Below are positions 1 through 7,560 of a stretch of DNA of 34,565 bases, in pieces. The position numbers and the translations under genes are program-made. The notes beneath the pieces are model-generated. The model did not search any database and was not told the origin of the DNA. It saw nothing but the letters and a program-made list of their open reading frames with translations. Numbering within the stretch: position 1 is the first letter of the stretch; each line of letters opens with the position of its first letter. The DNA is from JAVBOW01 sp031550615 (GTDB lineage: Bacteria; Bacteroidota; Bacteroidia; Bacteroidales; Rikenellaceae), in contig JAVBOL010000020.1 of assembly GCA_031550615.1 (NCBI GenBank), positions 1 through 34,565 of the forward strand, given 5' to 3'.

Positions 1-868
1 GGTCCACGATGTCGACCATCGCCGCGTAGATCTCCATTTTGTCAGCCCATTCGCGGCGTTCAGCGGGGGTCAGGGCGTCCCAGTCCCACCGCGAAGCACG
101 CTCGTCGGGAGCGGAGAGGGCGGCATCCGCAGAGAGCACCCCCATGCGCTTCATCCGCTCGAAGCGTTCGCGGCGGATCTCGGCCCAACCCCTGTCGTAG
201 AGGCCGTCATAGCGGTCGATGTCCGCGCGCGGGGCCTGTAACGGCCAATGGGGCGCGTTGTAGGCCACGTACATCATCAGCGGTTTATCGCCATTGCCGT
301 CGATGAATTCCACCGCCCGGCGGGTGATCTCGTGGGTCATATAGAAGCCTTCCGGGGCGCTCCACGGCTCCGCGTCGAGGTACATGCCCTGCGGCCGGTA
401 GTAATCCGTAGCCCCGCCGAGCATCGAGAATGCGCGCCCGAAACCGCGGTCGCACGGCTTTTGGCCCTCGCCGCTGCCCAGGTGCCACTTACCGCTGTGG
501 CAGGTGGCGTAACCGGCCTCTCGGAAGGTCTCGGCCAGCGTCGCGCAGTCGTCGCGCAGGTAGTTCTGGTACTCCTTGACCGTGCTTTCGAGCCCCATGT
601 TGCCGATCCCGGCGTTGGTCTGGTAGAGCCCCGTGAGCAGCGAGGCGCGGGTGGGCGCGCTCATCGGGTTGCTGTAAAAACCCGTGAAACGCATCCCCTG
701 CGCGGCCAGGCGGTCGATGTTGGGGGTGCGTATCTCGCCACCGTAGCAACCCAGGTCCGAATAGCCCATGTCATCGACCACGATCAGCAGCACATTGGGC
801 CGGTCGGCGCCGGCAGCCGCCAGCGCCGGCAGCATTCCGATAAGGGGAAACAGGGGGGCAACTCTCAT
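1..868 (-). CDS. S1-family sulfatase, Ser-type, N-terminal part (cut by window edge)
   Basis: The reading frame opens at an ATG at 868 and stays open to the left edge, giving about 289 residues; the C-terminal half is missing. It should hydrolyse sulfate esters on a carbohydrate or aryl substrate in the periplasm. Visible parts: a short signal-like N-terminus, metal-binding Asp32-Asp33 (VVDDMGYSDLG), the formylglycine motif S-A-P-T-R with Ser70 as the residue to be oxidised, GKWHLG (Lys127, His129) and NAPHWPL (His207). The stretch YDRGWAEIRRERFERMK at about 224-240 resembles AtsA-like arylsulfatases (SulfAtlas S1_4), which is a family inference. It lies 138 nt downstream of the flavoprotein gene on the same strand. 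A TAnnTTTG-like box (TAACTTTA, 896-903, minus strand) suggests its own promoter. The S1 fold is near certain; the substrate is unknown. Confidence 0.93.
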   Translation of the reverse strand, partial: MRVAPLFPLIGMLPALAAAGADRPNVLLIVVDDMGYSDLGCYGGEIRTPNIDRLAAQGMRFTGFYSNPMSAPTRASLLTGLYQTNAGIGNMGLESTVKEYQNYLRDDCATLAETFREAGYATCHSGKWHLGSGEGQKPCDRGFGRAFSMLGGATDYYRPQGMYLDAEPWSAPEGFYMTHEITRRAVEFIDGNGDKPLMMYVAYNAPHWPLQAPRADIDRYDGLYDRGWAEIRRERFERMKRMGVLSADAALSAPDERASRWDWDALTPAERREWADKMEIYAAMVDIVD

Positions 869-1006
869 CCTTTCAGGTTTTACGCGATGTTGCCGTAAAG
901 TTAGCCTTTTTTCGACACGCGCATCCGCTTACGCCATCGGGGTCACGGAAATGAAACAAAAGGCGGATATATATGTAACCGCAGTCGCCGATGCCCTCCG
1001 GCGGGG
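869..1006. other. Intergenic region between flavoprotein and sulfatase genes
   Basis: This 138-nt gap lies between two minus-strand genes. The only candidate signal is TAACTTTA (minus strand, 896-903), a 7-of-8 match to the Bacteroidota -7 consensus TAnnTTTG, 28 nt before the sulfatase start. No clear -33 element or convincing terminator is visible. Confidence 0.4.
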
Positions 1007-1597
1007 TCACTTAACGAAATACCCCACCGGATGGTTGAGCACGAGTTTGGTCTTTTCGTCCAGGCCGAGGGCCTTCTGCAGCGTTTCGCGCTCCATCGTG
1101 GCGCGGGGCACGGTGGCAAGGCCGGCCCCGGCGCACAGCAGCGATATGTTCTGGGACACGATCCCGGCGTCCACCTCCGTCGGGGGGAAGTCTGCGGGAC
1201 CTCCGATGACGATCACCGCCGGGGCATCGCCGGGTTGAGGCCGCACGTCGGTTTCGCTTAAGGGGATCAGGGCGTGGGTTTTGTGGTCGTAGGCGTAGTT
1301 CCCTTTGGCCGTGCAGACCCACAGGGATATCTCCTGCCTGTTGCGCGAGGTGGGGTTCGTGCGCATTCCCGTTTCGGGACGGTTTATTCCCGCGGCAGCC
1401 CACAGCACATCCGAGAGATCCTGCATGGAGAGCTCCCTCGGGGAGAATTCACGCGTCGAGCGGCGCTGCTCGAAGGCTTTCATGACATCGCACCCGCGCT
1501 CTTTGGAAGGGGCGGGCAACTTGACCGGGTCTGCCGCTTTCACGGCTGCGCCCAGGCCTAAAACGGCGGCCAGGGCGAGAATGGCTGTTTTCTTCAT
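1007..1597 (-). CDS. Exported nitroreductase-fold flavoprotein (SagB/ThcOx-type dehydrogenase)
   Basis: This 196-aa protein of the FMN-dependent nitroreductase superfamily most resembles SagB-type dehydrogenases. Residues 1-21 form a signal peptide (MKKT, hydrophobic core, VKA-A). The FMN-phosphate-binding motif RRSTREF follows at 45-51, then LWAAAGINRPE (65-75) and RNRQEI (85-90), as in stand-alone SagB-like reductases. The C-terminus reads LVLNHPVGY, typical of the fold. I chose the ATG at 1597 because it gives a clean signal peptide; a start at 1690 would add 31 unrelated residues across the promoter region. The gene is divergent from the dipeptidyl-peptidase III gene. No peptide precursor or YcaO partner is present, so a role in peptide heterocycle oxidation is not supported. 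The electron acceptor and substrate are unknown, and export of an FMN protein is unusual. Confidence 0.85.
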   Translation of the reverse strand: MKKTAILALAAVLGLGAAVKAADPVKLPAPSKERGCDVMKAFEQRRSTREFSPRELSMQDLSDVLWAAAGINRPETGMRTNPTSRNRQEISLWVCTAKGNYAYDHKTHALIPLSETDVRPQPGDAPAVIVIGGPADFPPTEVDAGIVSQNISLLCAGAGLATVPRATMERETLQKALGLDEKTKLVLNHPVGYFVK

Positions 1598-1670
1598 TTT
1601 TATATGATTTCGCACGTGCCGCCAAGATAGTAAAATTATCGCAGCCCGAGGCGTGTTTCTAAAAAATGTG

Positions 1671-1678
1671 TACCTTTG
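1671..1678 (+). promoter_or_regulatory. Promoter -7 box (TACCTTTG) for the 1733 operon
   Basis: TACCTTTG is a perfect match to the Bacteroidota -7 consensus TAnnTTTG and sits 54 nt before the dipeptidyl-peptidase III ATG. It is identical to the -7 box of rpmH. The -33 region is weak. On the opposite strand, TATCTTGG near 1622-1630 is an imperfect -7-like box that may serve the divergent flavoprotein gene. Confidence 0.7.
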
Positions 1679-1732
1679 TCGTTCGCCCATACCGAAACTT
1701 GCGGGTGGGCACGGACGAAATATCTAAAAAAT

Positions 1733-3766
1733 ATGAAAAATATAATTTCGGTTATCGCTATGGGAGTTATTGCGGCGAGCCTCACGGGCTGCAAGCCAAA
1801 CGCCAACGGGGAGGGAGAATTCCAATGGATCGTCGACCGCTTCGACGACGTGCGCGTGCTGCGCTACAAAGTACCGGGCTTCGAGTCCATGACCCTTGAG
1901 GACAAGATGCTTATCTATTACCTCAACGAGGCGGCGCTGGCCGGGCGCGACATTATCTTCGACCAGAATTTCCGCTATAACCTGCCCATCCGCCGCACAC
2001 TGGAGGCGATCTACGAAAATTACAAGGGCGACCGCAACGACCCCCAATGGGCCGAATTCGAGAAGTACCTCAAAAAGGTGTGGTTCGCCAACGGCATCCA
2101 CCACCACTACTCGGAGGATAAATTCCATCCCGGTTTCACAGTCGAATATTTCGACAAGCTGGTCGCAGCCGTTCCGGCAGAGTCTTTTCCGGAAGGTTTC
2201 GGTTCGCTCAAAGGGCTGCTCGACGTGGTAAAGCCCGCCATCTTCGACCCCAAACTCTACGCACGCAAGATAGACCAGAGCGAGGGCGTCGACATGCTGA
2301 AGGCCTCGTCGATGAACTACTACCGCGGCGTGACACAGGCCGAGGCCGAGGATTTCTACGCCCGTATGGCCGACCCCAACGACCGCACGCCTGTCTCATA
2401 CGGCCTTAACAGCCGCCTGGTGAAGAAGGACGGACGCATCTTCGAGCAGGTGTGGAAAGTGGGCGGCATGTACTCGCCCGCCATCGAGAAGATCGTCTTC
2501 TGGCTCGAAAAGGCGATCCCGCACGCCACGCCCATGCAGCAGCAGACCCTCAAGAGCCTGGTGGCATATTACCGCACGGGCGAACTGCGCGAATTCGACC
2601 GTTTTAACGTACTGTGGCTCAAGGACACCGTTTCGCACGTAGACTTTGTGAACGGCTTCACCGAAACATACGGCGATCCGCTGGGCTACAAAGCCTCATG
2701 GGAGGGCATCGTAAACTATAAAGACCCCGAGGCGACCAAGCGCACCGAGGCGATAAGCCAGGAGGCGCAATGGTTCGAGGACAACTGCCCCATCGACAGC
2801 ATCTATAAAAAAGAGACCGTCAAGGGCGTTTCGGCCAAGGTCATCAACGTGACCATCCTGGGCGGCGACTGCTATCCCGCCACGCCGATAGGCATCAACC
2901 TGCCCAACGCCGACTGGATACGCCGCGACCACGGCAGCAAATCGGTGACCATACAGAACATAACCGACGCCTACGACGAGGTGTCGCGCGGCAGCGGCAT
3001 GCTCGAAGAGTTCATGTTGCGCAGCGAGGACCGCGAACGCATCAAGCGGCACGGCGCGCTGGCCGGGGCGCTGCACACCGACCTGCACGAGTGCCTGGGC
3101 CACGGCTCGGGCAAACTCGCCCCGGGAGTGAAGGGCGACGAGATGAAGAACTACGGCTCGACCATCGAGGAGGCGCGCGCGGACCTTTTCGCGCTCTACT
3201 ACATCGCCGACCACAAACTCATGCAGATGGGCATCGTCTCCTCGCCCGACGTATGGAAGGCCGAGTACGCCCAATACATAATGAACGGTCTGCAGACCCA
3301 GCTGGTGCGCATCCGCCCCGGCAAGGACGTCGAGGAGTCGCACATGCGCAACCGCAAGCTGATCGCCGAGTGGTGCTATGAAAACGGCAAAGACCGGAAC
3401 GTGATCGAGATAGTGAATAAAAACGGCAAGGAATACGTCGTGGTAAACGACTTCGACGCCCTGCGCGAGTTGTTCGGACAGCTGCTGCAGCAGGTGCAGC
3501 GCATCAAATCCACGGGCGACTACCCCGCCGGACGCGCGCTGGTAGAAACCTACGCCGTGAAGGTCGACCGCACGATGCACAAACACGTGCTCGAACGCTA
3601 CGCCACCCTGGGCATAGAGCCTTACGCCGGCTTCATCAACCCCGAGTACAAACCCGTTATGGAGAACGGCCAGATCGTGGATATCATCATCGACTACCCG
3701 TCGGACTACTCGGCGCAGATGATGCACTACTCCAAGAACTATTCATTCCTGCCCTCGGTAAACTAA
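1733..3766 (+). CDS. Dipeptidyl-peptidase III (peptidase family M49), lipoprotein
   Basis: This 677-aa zinc exopeptidase removes dipeptides from peptide N-termini. The M49 zinc motif is HECLGH at 452-457 (His452, His457 ligands, Glu453 catalytic), and the second motif EEARAD starts at 479, with Glu480 as third ligand. Both positions are offset by four from the published numbering of the Bacteroides thetaiotaomicron enzyme, which also has a Cys inside the motif. Length agrees with the bacterial family (about 675 aa). The N-terminus MKNIISVIAMGVIAASLTGC is a lipoprotein signal with Cys20 in the lipobox, so the enzyme is membrane-anchored. I chose the ATG at 1733 because a start at 1676 would lie inside the promoter box and lose the signal peptide. 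It is first in an operon with the glycosyltransferase, whose start follows the stop by one base. Confidence 0.96.
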   Translation: MKNIISVIAMGVIAASLTGCKPNANGEGEFQWIVDRFDDVRVLRYKVPGFESMTLEDKMLIYYLNEAALAGRDIIFDQNFRYNLPIRRTLEAIYENYKGDRNDPQWAEFEKYLKKVWFANGIHHHYSEDKFHPGFTVEYFDKLVAAVPAESFPEGFGSLKGLLDVVKPAIFDPKLYARKIDQSEGVDMLKASSMNYYRGVTQAEAEDFYARMADPNDRTPVSYGLNSRLVKKDGRIFEQVWKVGGMYSPAIEKIVFWLEKAIPHATPMQQQTLKSLVAYYRTGELREFDRFNVLWLKDTVSHVDFVNGFTETYGDPLGYKASWEGIVNYKDPEATKRTEAISQEAQWFEDNCPIDSIYKKETVKGVSAKVINVTILGGDCYPATPIGINLPNADWIRRDHGSKSVTIQNITDAYDEVSRGSGMLEEFMLRSEDRERIKRHGALAGALHTDLHECLGHGSGKLAPGVKGDEMKNYGSTIEEARADLFALYYIADHKLMQMGIVSSPDVWKAEYAQYIMNGLQTQLVRIRPGKDVEESHMRNRKLIAEWCYENGKDRNVIEIVNKNGKEYVVVNDFDALRELFGQLLQQVQRIKSTGDYPAGRALVETYAVKVDRTMHKHVLERYATLGIEPYAGFINPEYKPVMENGQIVDIIIDYPSDYSAQMMHYSKNYSFLPSVN

Positions 3767-3767
3767 A

Positions 3768-4925
3768 GTGGAACAGGCGGCGTCTATCTGGCAATGGATG
3801 CTGGACAGCTACACGCTGCCCGGCGTGTCGCTGATGGCCGTGGCCCTGGGGCTGCTGGCCGTGCAGCTGTGGTACTGGCTGGCCGCCTACGGGCGCATCC
3901 CGGGCTGGCACGCCTCGCCGCGCTGCGACAAGGACGCGCACCCCGCGGTGTCAGTGGTGGTGGTCATCCACAGCGAATATTACGTCGAACACACCCTGCC
4001 CCTGCTGCTGGCGCAACAGTATGACCCCTACGAAGTGGTCGTGGTGGACATGAGCGGCAGCGAGGATGTCGCCTCGGCCCTCGCGGCGCTGGGGCACAGG
4101 CACGCCAACCTGCACATCACGCGCATGGTACAGCAACCGCGCCGCACCCACATATCGCCCAAAATGGCCCTCAACGTGGGCATCAAGGCGGCGCGCTACC
4201 CCAACGTGCTGCTCACCACCGCCGACGCGCGTCCCGTGTCGGCCAAATGGGTTTCGCTCATGGCACGCGGTTTTTCGTGCGGGGACGTCGTGCTGGGCTA
4301 CTGCGGCATCGAGCGGACGCGAGGGTTGGGCAACGCGCTGCTGCGCGCCGGACGGTTCCACGAGGGGCTCAACTTCCTCTCTGCGGCCATACGCAACCGC
4401 CCTTTCCGCGGCATCGCGCAGAATGTGGGTTACACCGCACGGCTATACTTCAGCGCACGCGGCTTCGACCACCTCAACATAGACGGGGGCGACGACGACC
4501 TGTTCCTGCAACGCATCATGAGCCCCGAAGAGACCTGCGTGGTGATGAATCCCCACGCCACCATGCGCCAGAAGGTGTGGGGCGGCAACGGCGACTGGTT
4601 CCGCCGCCGTGTGCGTGAACGCCGCACGCGGGGACTCTACCCGGCCTGGGCGCGCAGCTACATAGAATGGGAATTGGGCAGCCGCGTGCTGCTGATGGCC
4701 GCATGCGCGACCCTTATGGCGTGCATGCCGCTCGAAGTGGCCCTCGCGGCAGCCGGGGCGCTGGCGCTGCGCCTGACAGTGGTCGAGGTGCAGGTGGTGC
4801 GCACCGGACGCCGCCTCGGGGAGCGCGCCCTGGCGTGGCCCTATATCATATACGACATCTTTTCGCCCCTCTACCTGGCCGCAGTTTGGATCGCCGGCCT
4901 GTTCGCACGCCGCAGATGGAGATAG
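3768..4925 (+). CDS. Membrane-bound family 2 glycosyltransferase
   Basis: This 385-aa GT2-type glycosyltransferase has one N-terminal membrane segment (about 17-42), a GT-A domain from about 60 to 290, and two C-terminal hydrophobic segments (about 305-335 and 360-380). GT-A features are the first strand VSVVVVIHSE (61-70), LLTTADARP with Asp153 as the likely metal and nucleotide-sugar carboxylate, and the acidic GGDDD at 240-244. A clear QxxRW processive motif is absent; the corresponding region reads DWFRRRV, so a single-sugar transferase is more likely than a polysaccharide synthase. The start is a GTG at 3768, one base after the upstream stop; an in-frame ATG at 3798 is an alternative that keeps the membrane segment. 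It overlaps the sigma-factor gene by 10 nt. Donor and acceptor cannot be deduced. Confidence 0.85.
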   Translation: MEQAASIWQWMLDSYTLPGVSLMAVALGLLAVQLWYWLAAYGRIPGWHASPRCDKDAHPAVSVVVVIHSEYYVEHTLPLLLAQQYDPYEVVVVDMSGSEDVASALAALGHRHANLHITRMVQQPRRTHISPKMALNVGIKAARYPNVLLTTADARPVSAKWVSLMARGFSCGDVVLGYCGIERTRGLGNALLRAGRFHEGLNFLSAAIRNRPFRGIAQNVGYTARLYFSARGFDHLNIDGGDDDLFLQRIMSPEETCVVMNPHATMRQKVWGGNGDWFRRRVRERRTRGLYPAWARSYIEWELGSRVLLMAACATLMACMPLEVALAAAGALALRLTVVEVQVVRTGRRLGERALAWPYIIYDIFSPLYLAAVWIAGLFARRRWR

Positions 4926-5503
4926 AGAAATATATCGTAGCGACAGACCAGCAACTCGCACAGTTGGGCGCAGAGGGCGACGCCACGGCGCTCGAGATAC
5001 TCTTTAACCGCTACCGCGACTCGGTGCGGCAGCTCTACATACTGCGCACGGGAGGCCGCCACGAAGACACGGACGATCTGCTGCAGGAGACATTCATAAA
5101 GGTGTGGTTGCACCTGGACAGCTACGATCCGCGCTACACCTTCGGCCAGTGGATCTACACCATAGCCCGCAACACTTTCGTCGACTATGTGCGCAAGCGC
5201 CGCGGCGAACTCTCCATAGACACCATAACCTCGGGCGCATCGCCCATGATGCCGCCCGCCGAGAGCCCCACCCCAGAAGAGAGTTTCATCAATTCACAGC
5301 AGCAGACGCAGTTGGAGCACCACCTGGGACGTATGACCCCGCGCTACCGCCGGCTGATAGAGCTGCGCTTTTTGCGAGAATACTCCTACGAGGAGATAAG
5401 CGCCGAGCTGTCCCTGCCGATGGGCACGGTCAAGACCCAGATACACCGCGCACGCGAACAGCTGTGCCGTTTCATCGCCGAGCAGTCGGATATACTTTCA
5501 TAG
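4916..5503 (+). CDS. RNA polymerase sigma-70 factor, ECF-like
   Basis: This 195-aa sigma factor has only regions 2 and 4. Region 2 spans about 21-96, including DLLQETFIKVW (54-64) for core binding and FGQWIYTIARNTFVDYVRKRR (76-96) for -10 recognition. Region 4 spans about 133-187 with a helix-turn-helix around YSYEEISAELSLPMGTVKTQ. A Pro/Ser-rich linker (about 105-123) joins them. The ATG at 4916 overlaps the glycosyltransferase end by 10 nt, implying translational coupling. No anti-sigma (FecR-like or zinc-binding) gene follows; the next gene is rsmG, one nucleotide after the stop. In Bacteroidota such orphan ECF factors are often constitutive or controlled by expression level (inference). 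Its regulon cannot be read from this window. Confidence 0.93.
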   Translation: MEIEKYIVATDQQLAQLGAEGDATALEILFNRYRDSVRQLYILRTGGRHEDTDDLLQETFIKVWLHLDSYDPRYTFGQWIYTIARNTFVDYVRKRRGELSIDTITSGASPMMPPAESPTPEESFINSQQQTQLEHHLGRMTPRYRRLIELRFLREYSYEEISAELSLPMGTVKTQIHRAREQLCRFIAEQSDILS

Positions 5504-5504
5504 C

Positions 5505-6125
5505 GTGGATACCATTTTAAGATATTTCCCTGAGCTGACGGCACGGCAGACCGAAAGGTTCGCGGCGCTGGGACCGCTGTACGCCGAATGGAACGCGCAG
5601 ATCAACGTCATCTCGCGCAAGGACATGGACAATTTCTACACGCGCCACGTACTGCACAGCCTGGCCGTCGCCCGAGCGTGCTCTTTCGCCGACGGGGCGA
5701 GGGTGCTCGACGTGGGGTGCGGCGGCGGTTTCCCGGGCATTCCGCTGGCCATCCTTTTCCCGCAGGTGCAATTCACCCTCTGCGACTCGATAGGCAAAAA
5801 GATAAAAGTGGTGCAAGGGGTTGCCTCGGCGCTCGGGCTCGAAAATGTCGAAGCGGTCAACGCGCGCGCCGAAAGCCTACCGGGCGGCTTCGACTACGTG
5901 GTAAGCCGCGCCGTGGCGCCCACGGCGGAGTTGGCGGCGTGGACGTGGAACAAAATAAAGTGCGGGCACAGGGGCACGCTGCCCGCCGGCATGCTGCTAT
6001 TGAAGGGCGGCGATCTGATCGAAGAACTCGCCGCGGCGGGGCTCCCTTCCGCGATCTACCCTATCCGCGAGTGGTTCGACGACGAATTTTTCGACACAAA
6101 GAGCGTGGTTTACCTCAAAAAGTAA
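5505..6125 (+). CDS. rsmG: 16S rRNA (guanine-N7) methyltransferase RsmG (GidB)
   Basis: This 206-aa cytosolic SAM-dependent enzyme makes m7G at position 527 of 16S rRNA (E. coli numbering). The family signature is clear: YAEWNAQINVISRKD (26-40), YTRHVLHSL (45-53) and the SAM-binding loop VLDVGCGGGFPGIPLA (67-82), with VVSRAVAP further on. Length matches the family. The start is a GTG at 5505, one base after the sigma-factor stop, and no nearer ATG preserves the conserved N-terminus. It is the last gene of the 1733-6125 operon. A canonical rpmH promoter follows immediately. Confidence 0.97.
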   Translation: MDTILRYFPELTARQTERFAALGPLYAEWNAQINVISRKDMDNFYTRHVLHSLAVARACSFADGARVLDVGCGGGFPGIPLAILFPQVQFTLCDSIGKKIKVVQGVASALGLENVEAVNARAESLPGGFDYVVSRAVAPTAELAAWTWNKIKCGHRGTLPAGMLLLKGGDLIEELAAAGLPSAIYPIREWFDDEFFDTKSVVYLKK

Positions 6126-6133
6126 GATTATTT

Positions 6134-6163
6134 TTTGCAAATCGCGAAAATTATATACCTTTG
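6134..6163 (+). promoter_or_regulatory. Promoter of rpmH (-33 TTTG, -7 TACCTTTG)
   Basis: This is a textbook Bacteroidota housekeeping promoter. A TTTG -33 element at 6134-6137 is followed after 18 nt by TACCTTTG at 6156-6163. Transcription should start near 6170, leaving a leader of about 40 nt before rpmH. Confidence 0.85.
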
Positions 6164-6209
6164 CACTCCGCTAAGAACTAAAAGGCAAACAATATAAAAA
6201 TATATAGCC

Positions 6210-6368
6210 ATGAGCAAAAGGACTTTCCAGCCCTCGCAGCGCAAGCGTCGCAACAAACACGGTTTCCGTGAAAGGATGTCTACGGCCAACGGTCGCAAGG
6301 TGCTTGCCGCACGTCGCGCCAAAGGCCGCAAGAAACTGACCGTTTCGGACGAGGCACTCGCGAAATAA
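6210..6368 (+). CDS. rpmH: 50S ribosomal protein L34 (bL34)
   Basis: This 52-aa, strongly basic protein begins MSKRTFQPSQRKRRNKHGFR, the diagnostic bL34 start, and continues with RMSTANGRKVLAARRAKGRK. It is a structural protein of the large ribosomal subunit. The ATG at 6210 is the only start giving the conserved N-terminus. It has its own strong promoter and an intrinsic terminator 50 nt past its stop, so it can be expressed as a single-gene unit. Confidence 0.98.
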   Translation: MSKRTFQPSQRKRRNKHGFRERMSTANGRKVLAARRAKGRKKLTVSDEALAK

Positions 6369-6415
6369 TACGAGCGCGGGGTTAGGGGGCGCACGCCCAC
6401 CGGACTAAAAAATCC

Positions 6416-6439
6416 AAGGCTGCCCGGTGCAGCCTTTTT
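6416..6439 (+). terminator. Intrinsic terminator after rpmH
   Basis: The stem is GGCTGC (6418-6423) with GCAGCC (6429-6434) around a CCGGT loop, followed by five T residues (6435-6439). Two flanking A residues can pair with the first T residues. It ends only 11 nt before the mqnE ATG. A segment CACCGG at 6398-6403 is complementary to CCGGTG at 6424-6429 across the loop. Confidence 0.85.
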
Positions 6440-6450
6440 CTATTGCATAT

Positions 6451-7533
6451 ATGGCAGATTACAGCGAAATATTGGAAAGGGTGGCACGGGGCGTACGAAT
6501 CACCCCCGCCGAGGCGCTCACCCTGTATGACCATGCGCCCCTGGCCGAATTGGGGCGCGCGGCGAACGCCGTGCGTGAGCGCTACAATGGCCGCACGGTG
6601 TGGTATAACCGCAACATACACATCGAGCCGACAAATATCTGCGTCTTCGCGTGCCGATTCTGCTCCTACCGCAAACCCGAGGGCGATCCCGCGGCGTGGT
6701 ATATGGATATGGAGCAGATCGAGGCCGCAGCGGGATCGCACCGCGGCGAGGGTCTGACCGAAGTGCACATCGTGGGCGGGGTGCACCCCTCGCACACGCT
6801 CGAAACGTACGCCGAAATGGTGCGCCGCGTAAAACGTGCGCTCCCCGAAGTGACCGTCAAGGCATTCACCGCCATAGAGTTGGGGTATATGATCCGCAAC
6901 GCCGGCCTCAGTTACCGCGAGGGGCTGCGCATCCTCAAAGGCGCCGGCATGGAGGCTATACCCGGCGGGGGCGCCGAGATATTCGACGAGCGGGTCCGCG
7001 CACAGATCTGCCCCGAAAAAGGCAGCTCCGCGGAGTGGCTCGAAATACACCGCGCCGCACATGCCGAAGGCATATCGACCAACGCCACGATGCTCTACGG
7101 CCATATCGAAACCCCCGCGCACCGCATCGACCACCTGTGCCGCCTTCGCGCGCTGCAGGACGAAACGAGCGGATTCAACGCCTTCGTCCCCCTGAAATAC
7201 CGCGCGGCGGGCAACCCGATGGCCGCCACGGGCGAGGTGGGCGTGACGGAGGATCTGCGCACCCTCGCGCTTTCGCGCATAGTGCTCGACAATTTCCCCC
7301 ATATCGAGGCCTACTGGCCCATGTGGGGACGCACCACGACCGAGCTGGCGCTGGCCTTCGGGGCGGACGACGTGGACGGCACGATAGGCGACACCACAAA
7401 GATCTACTCGATGGCCGGGGCCGAGGAGCAGCGCCCCTCAATGAGCGTGGACGAAGTGCGCCGCATGGCCGCCTCGGCGGGTTTGACCCCCGTCGAGCGC
7501 GACACGTTTTACAATCCGGTAAAAAAACCATAA
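6451..7533 (+). CDS. mqnE: Aminofutalosine synthase MqnE (radical SAM)
   Basis: This 360-aa radical SAM enzyme joins 3-[(1-carboxyvinyl)oxy]benzoate with SAM to give 6-amino-6-deoxyfutalosine, an early step of the futalosine route to menaquinone. The [4Fe-4S] motif is Cys64-x3-Cys68-x2-Cys71 in NICVFACRFCSY. The segments PGGGAEIFDERVR, ICPEKGSSAEWLEIHR and TNATMLYGHIETP are characteristic of MqnE and separate it from its paralogue MqnC (family knowledge). I chose the ATG at 6451; an in-frame GTG at 6427 falls inside the rpmH terminator hairpin. No promoter fits between the terminator and the start, so expression by read-through is likely. No other menaquinone gene is in the window. Confidence 0.9.
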   Translation: MADYSEILERVARGVRITPAEALTLYDHAPLAELGRAANAVRERYNGRTVWYNRNIHIEPTNICVFACRFCSYRKPEGDPAAWYMDMEQIEAAAGSHRGEGLTEVHIVGGVHPSHTLETYAEMVRRVKRALPEVTVKAFTAIELGYMIRNAGLSYREGLRILKGAGMEAIPGGGAEIFDERVRAQICPEKGSSAEWLEIHRAAHAEGISTNATMLYGHIETPAHRIDHLCRLRALQDETSGFNAFVPLKYRAAGNPMAATGEVGVTEDLRTLALSRIVLDNFPHIEAYWPMWGRTTTELALAFGADDVDGTIGDTTKIYSMAGAEEQRPSMSVDEVRRMAASAGLTPVERDTFYNPVKKP

Positions 7534-7560
7534 CTTAGCGCTGTTAAACCCACCCTACCG

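Noticed and set aside
1007..1597. Role of the SagB-like protein in making a thiazole/oxazole-modified peptide
   Set aside because: There is no YcaO, leader peptide or transporter gene near it, and the protein is exported; RiPP synthesis is unsupported.
1676..1732. An upstream in-frame start for dipeptidyl-peptidase III at 1676
   Set aside because: That ATG-like position falls inside the TACCTTTG promoter box, and the extension would bury the lipoprotein signal peptide.
2696..3727. A 343-aa minus-strand open frame inside dipeptidyl-peptidase III
   Set aside because: It is antisense to the conserved zinc-site region, which fixes the plus frame as the real one; its composition is biased toward Val, His and Arg.
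4667..4915. An 83-residue extension upstream of the sigma factor
   Set aside because: It runs out of frame through the glycosyltransferase membrane segments and is unlike any sigma N-terminus.
6427..6450. GTG start at 6427 for mqnE
   Set aside because: It lies in the terminator hairpin loop and adds eight residues not expected in the family; the ATG at 6451 is better.
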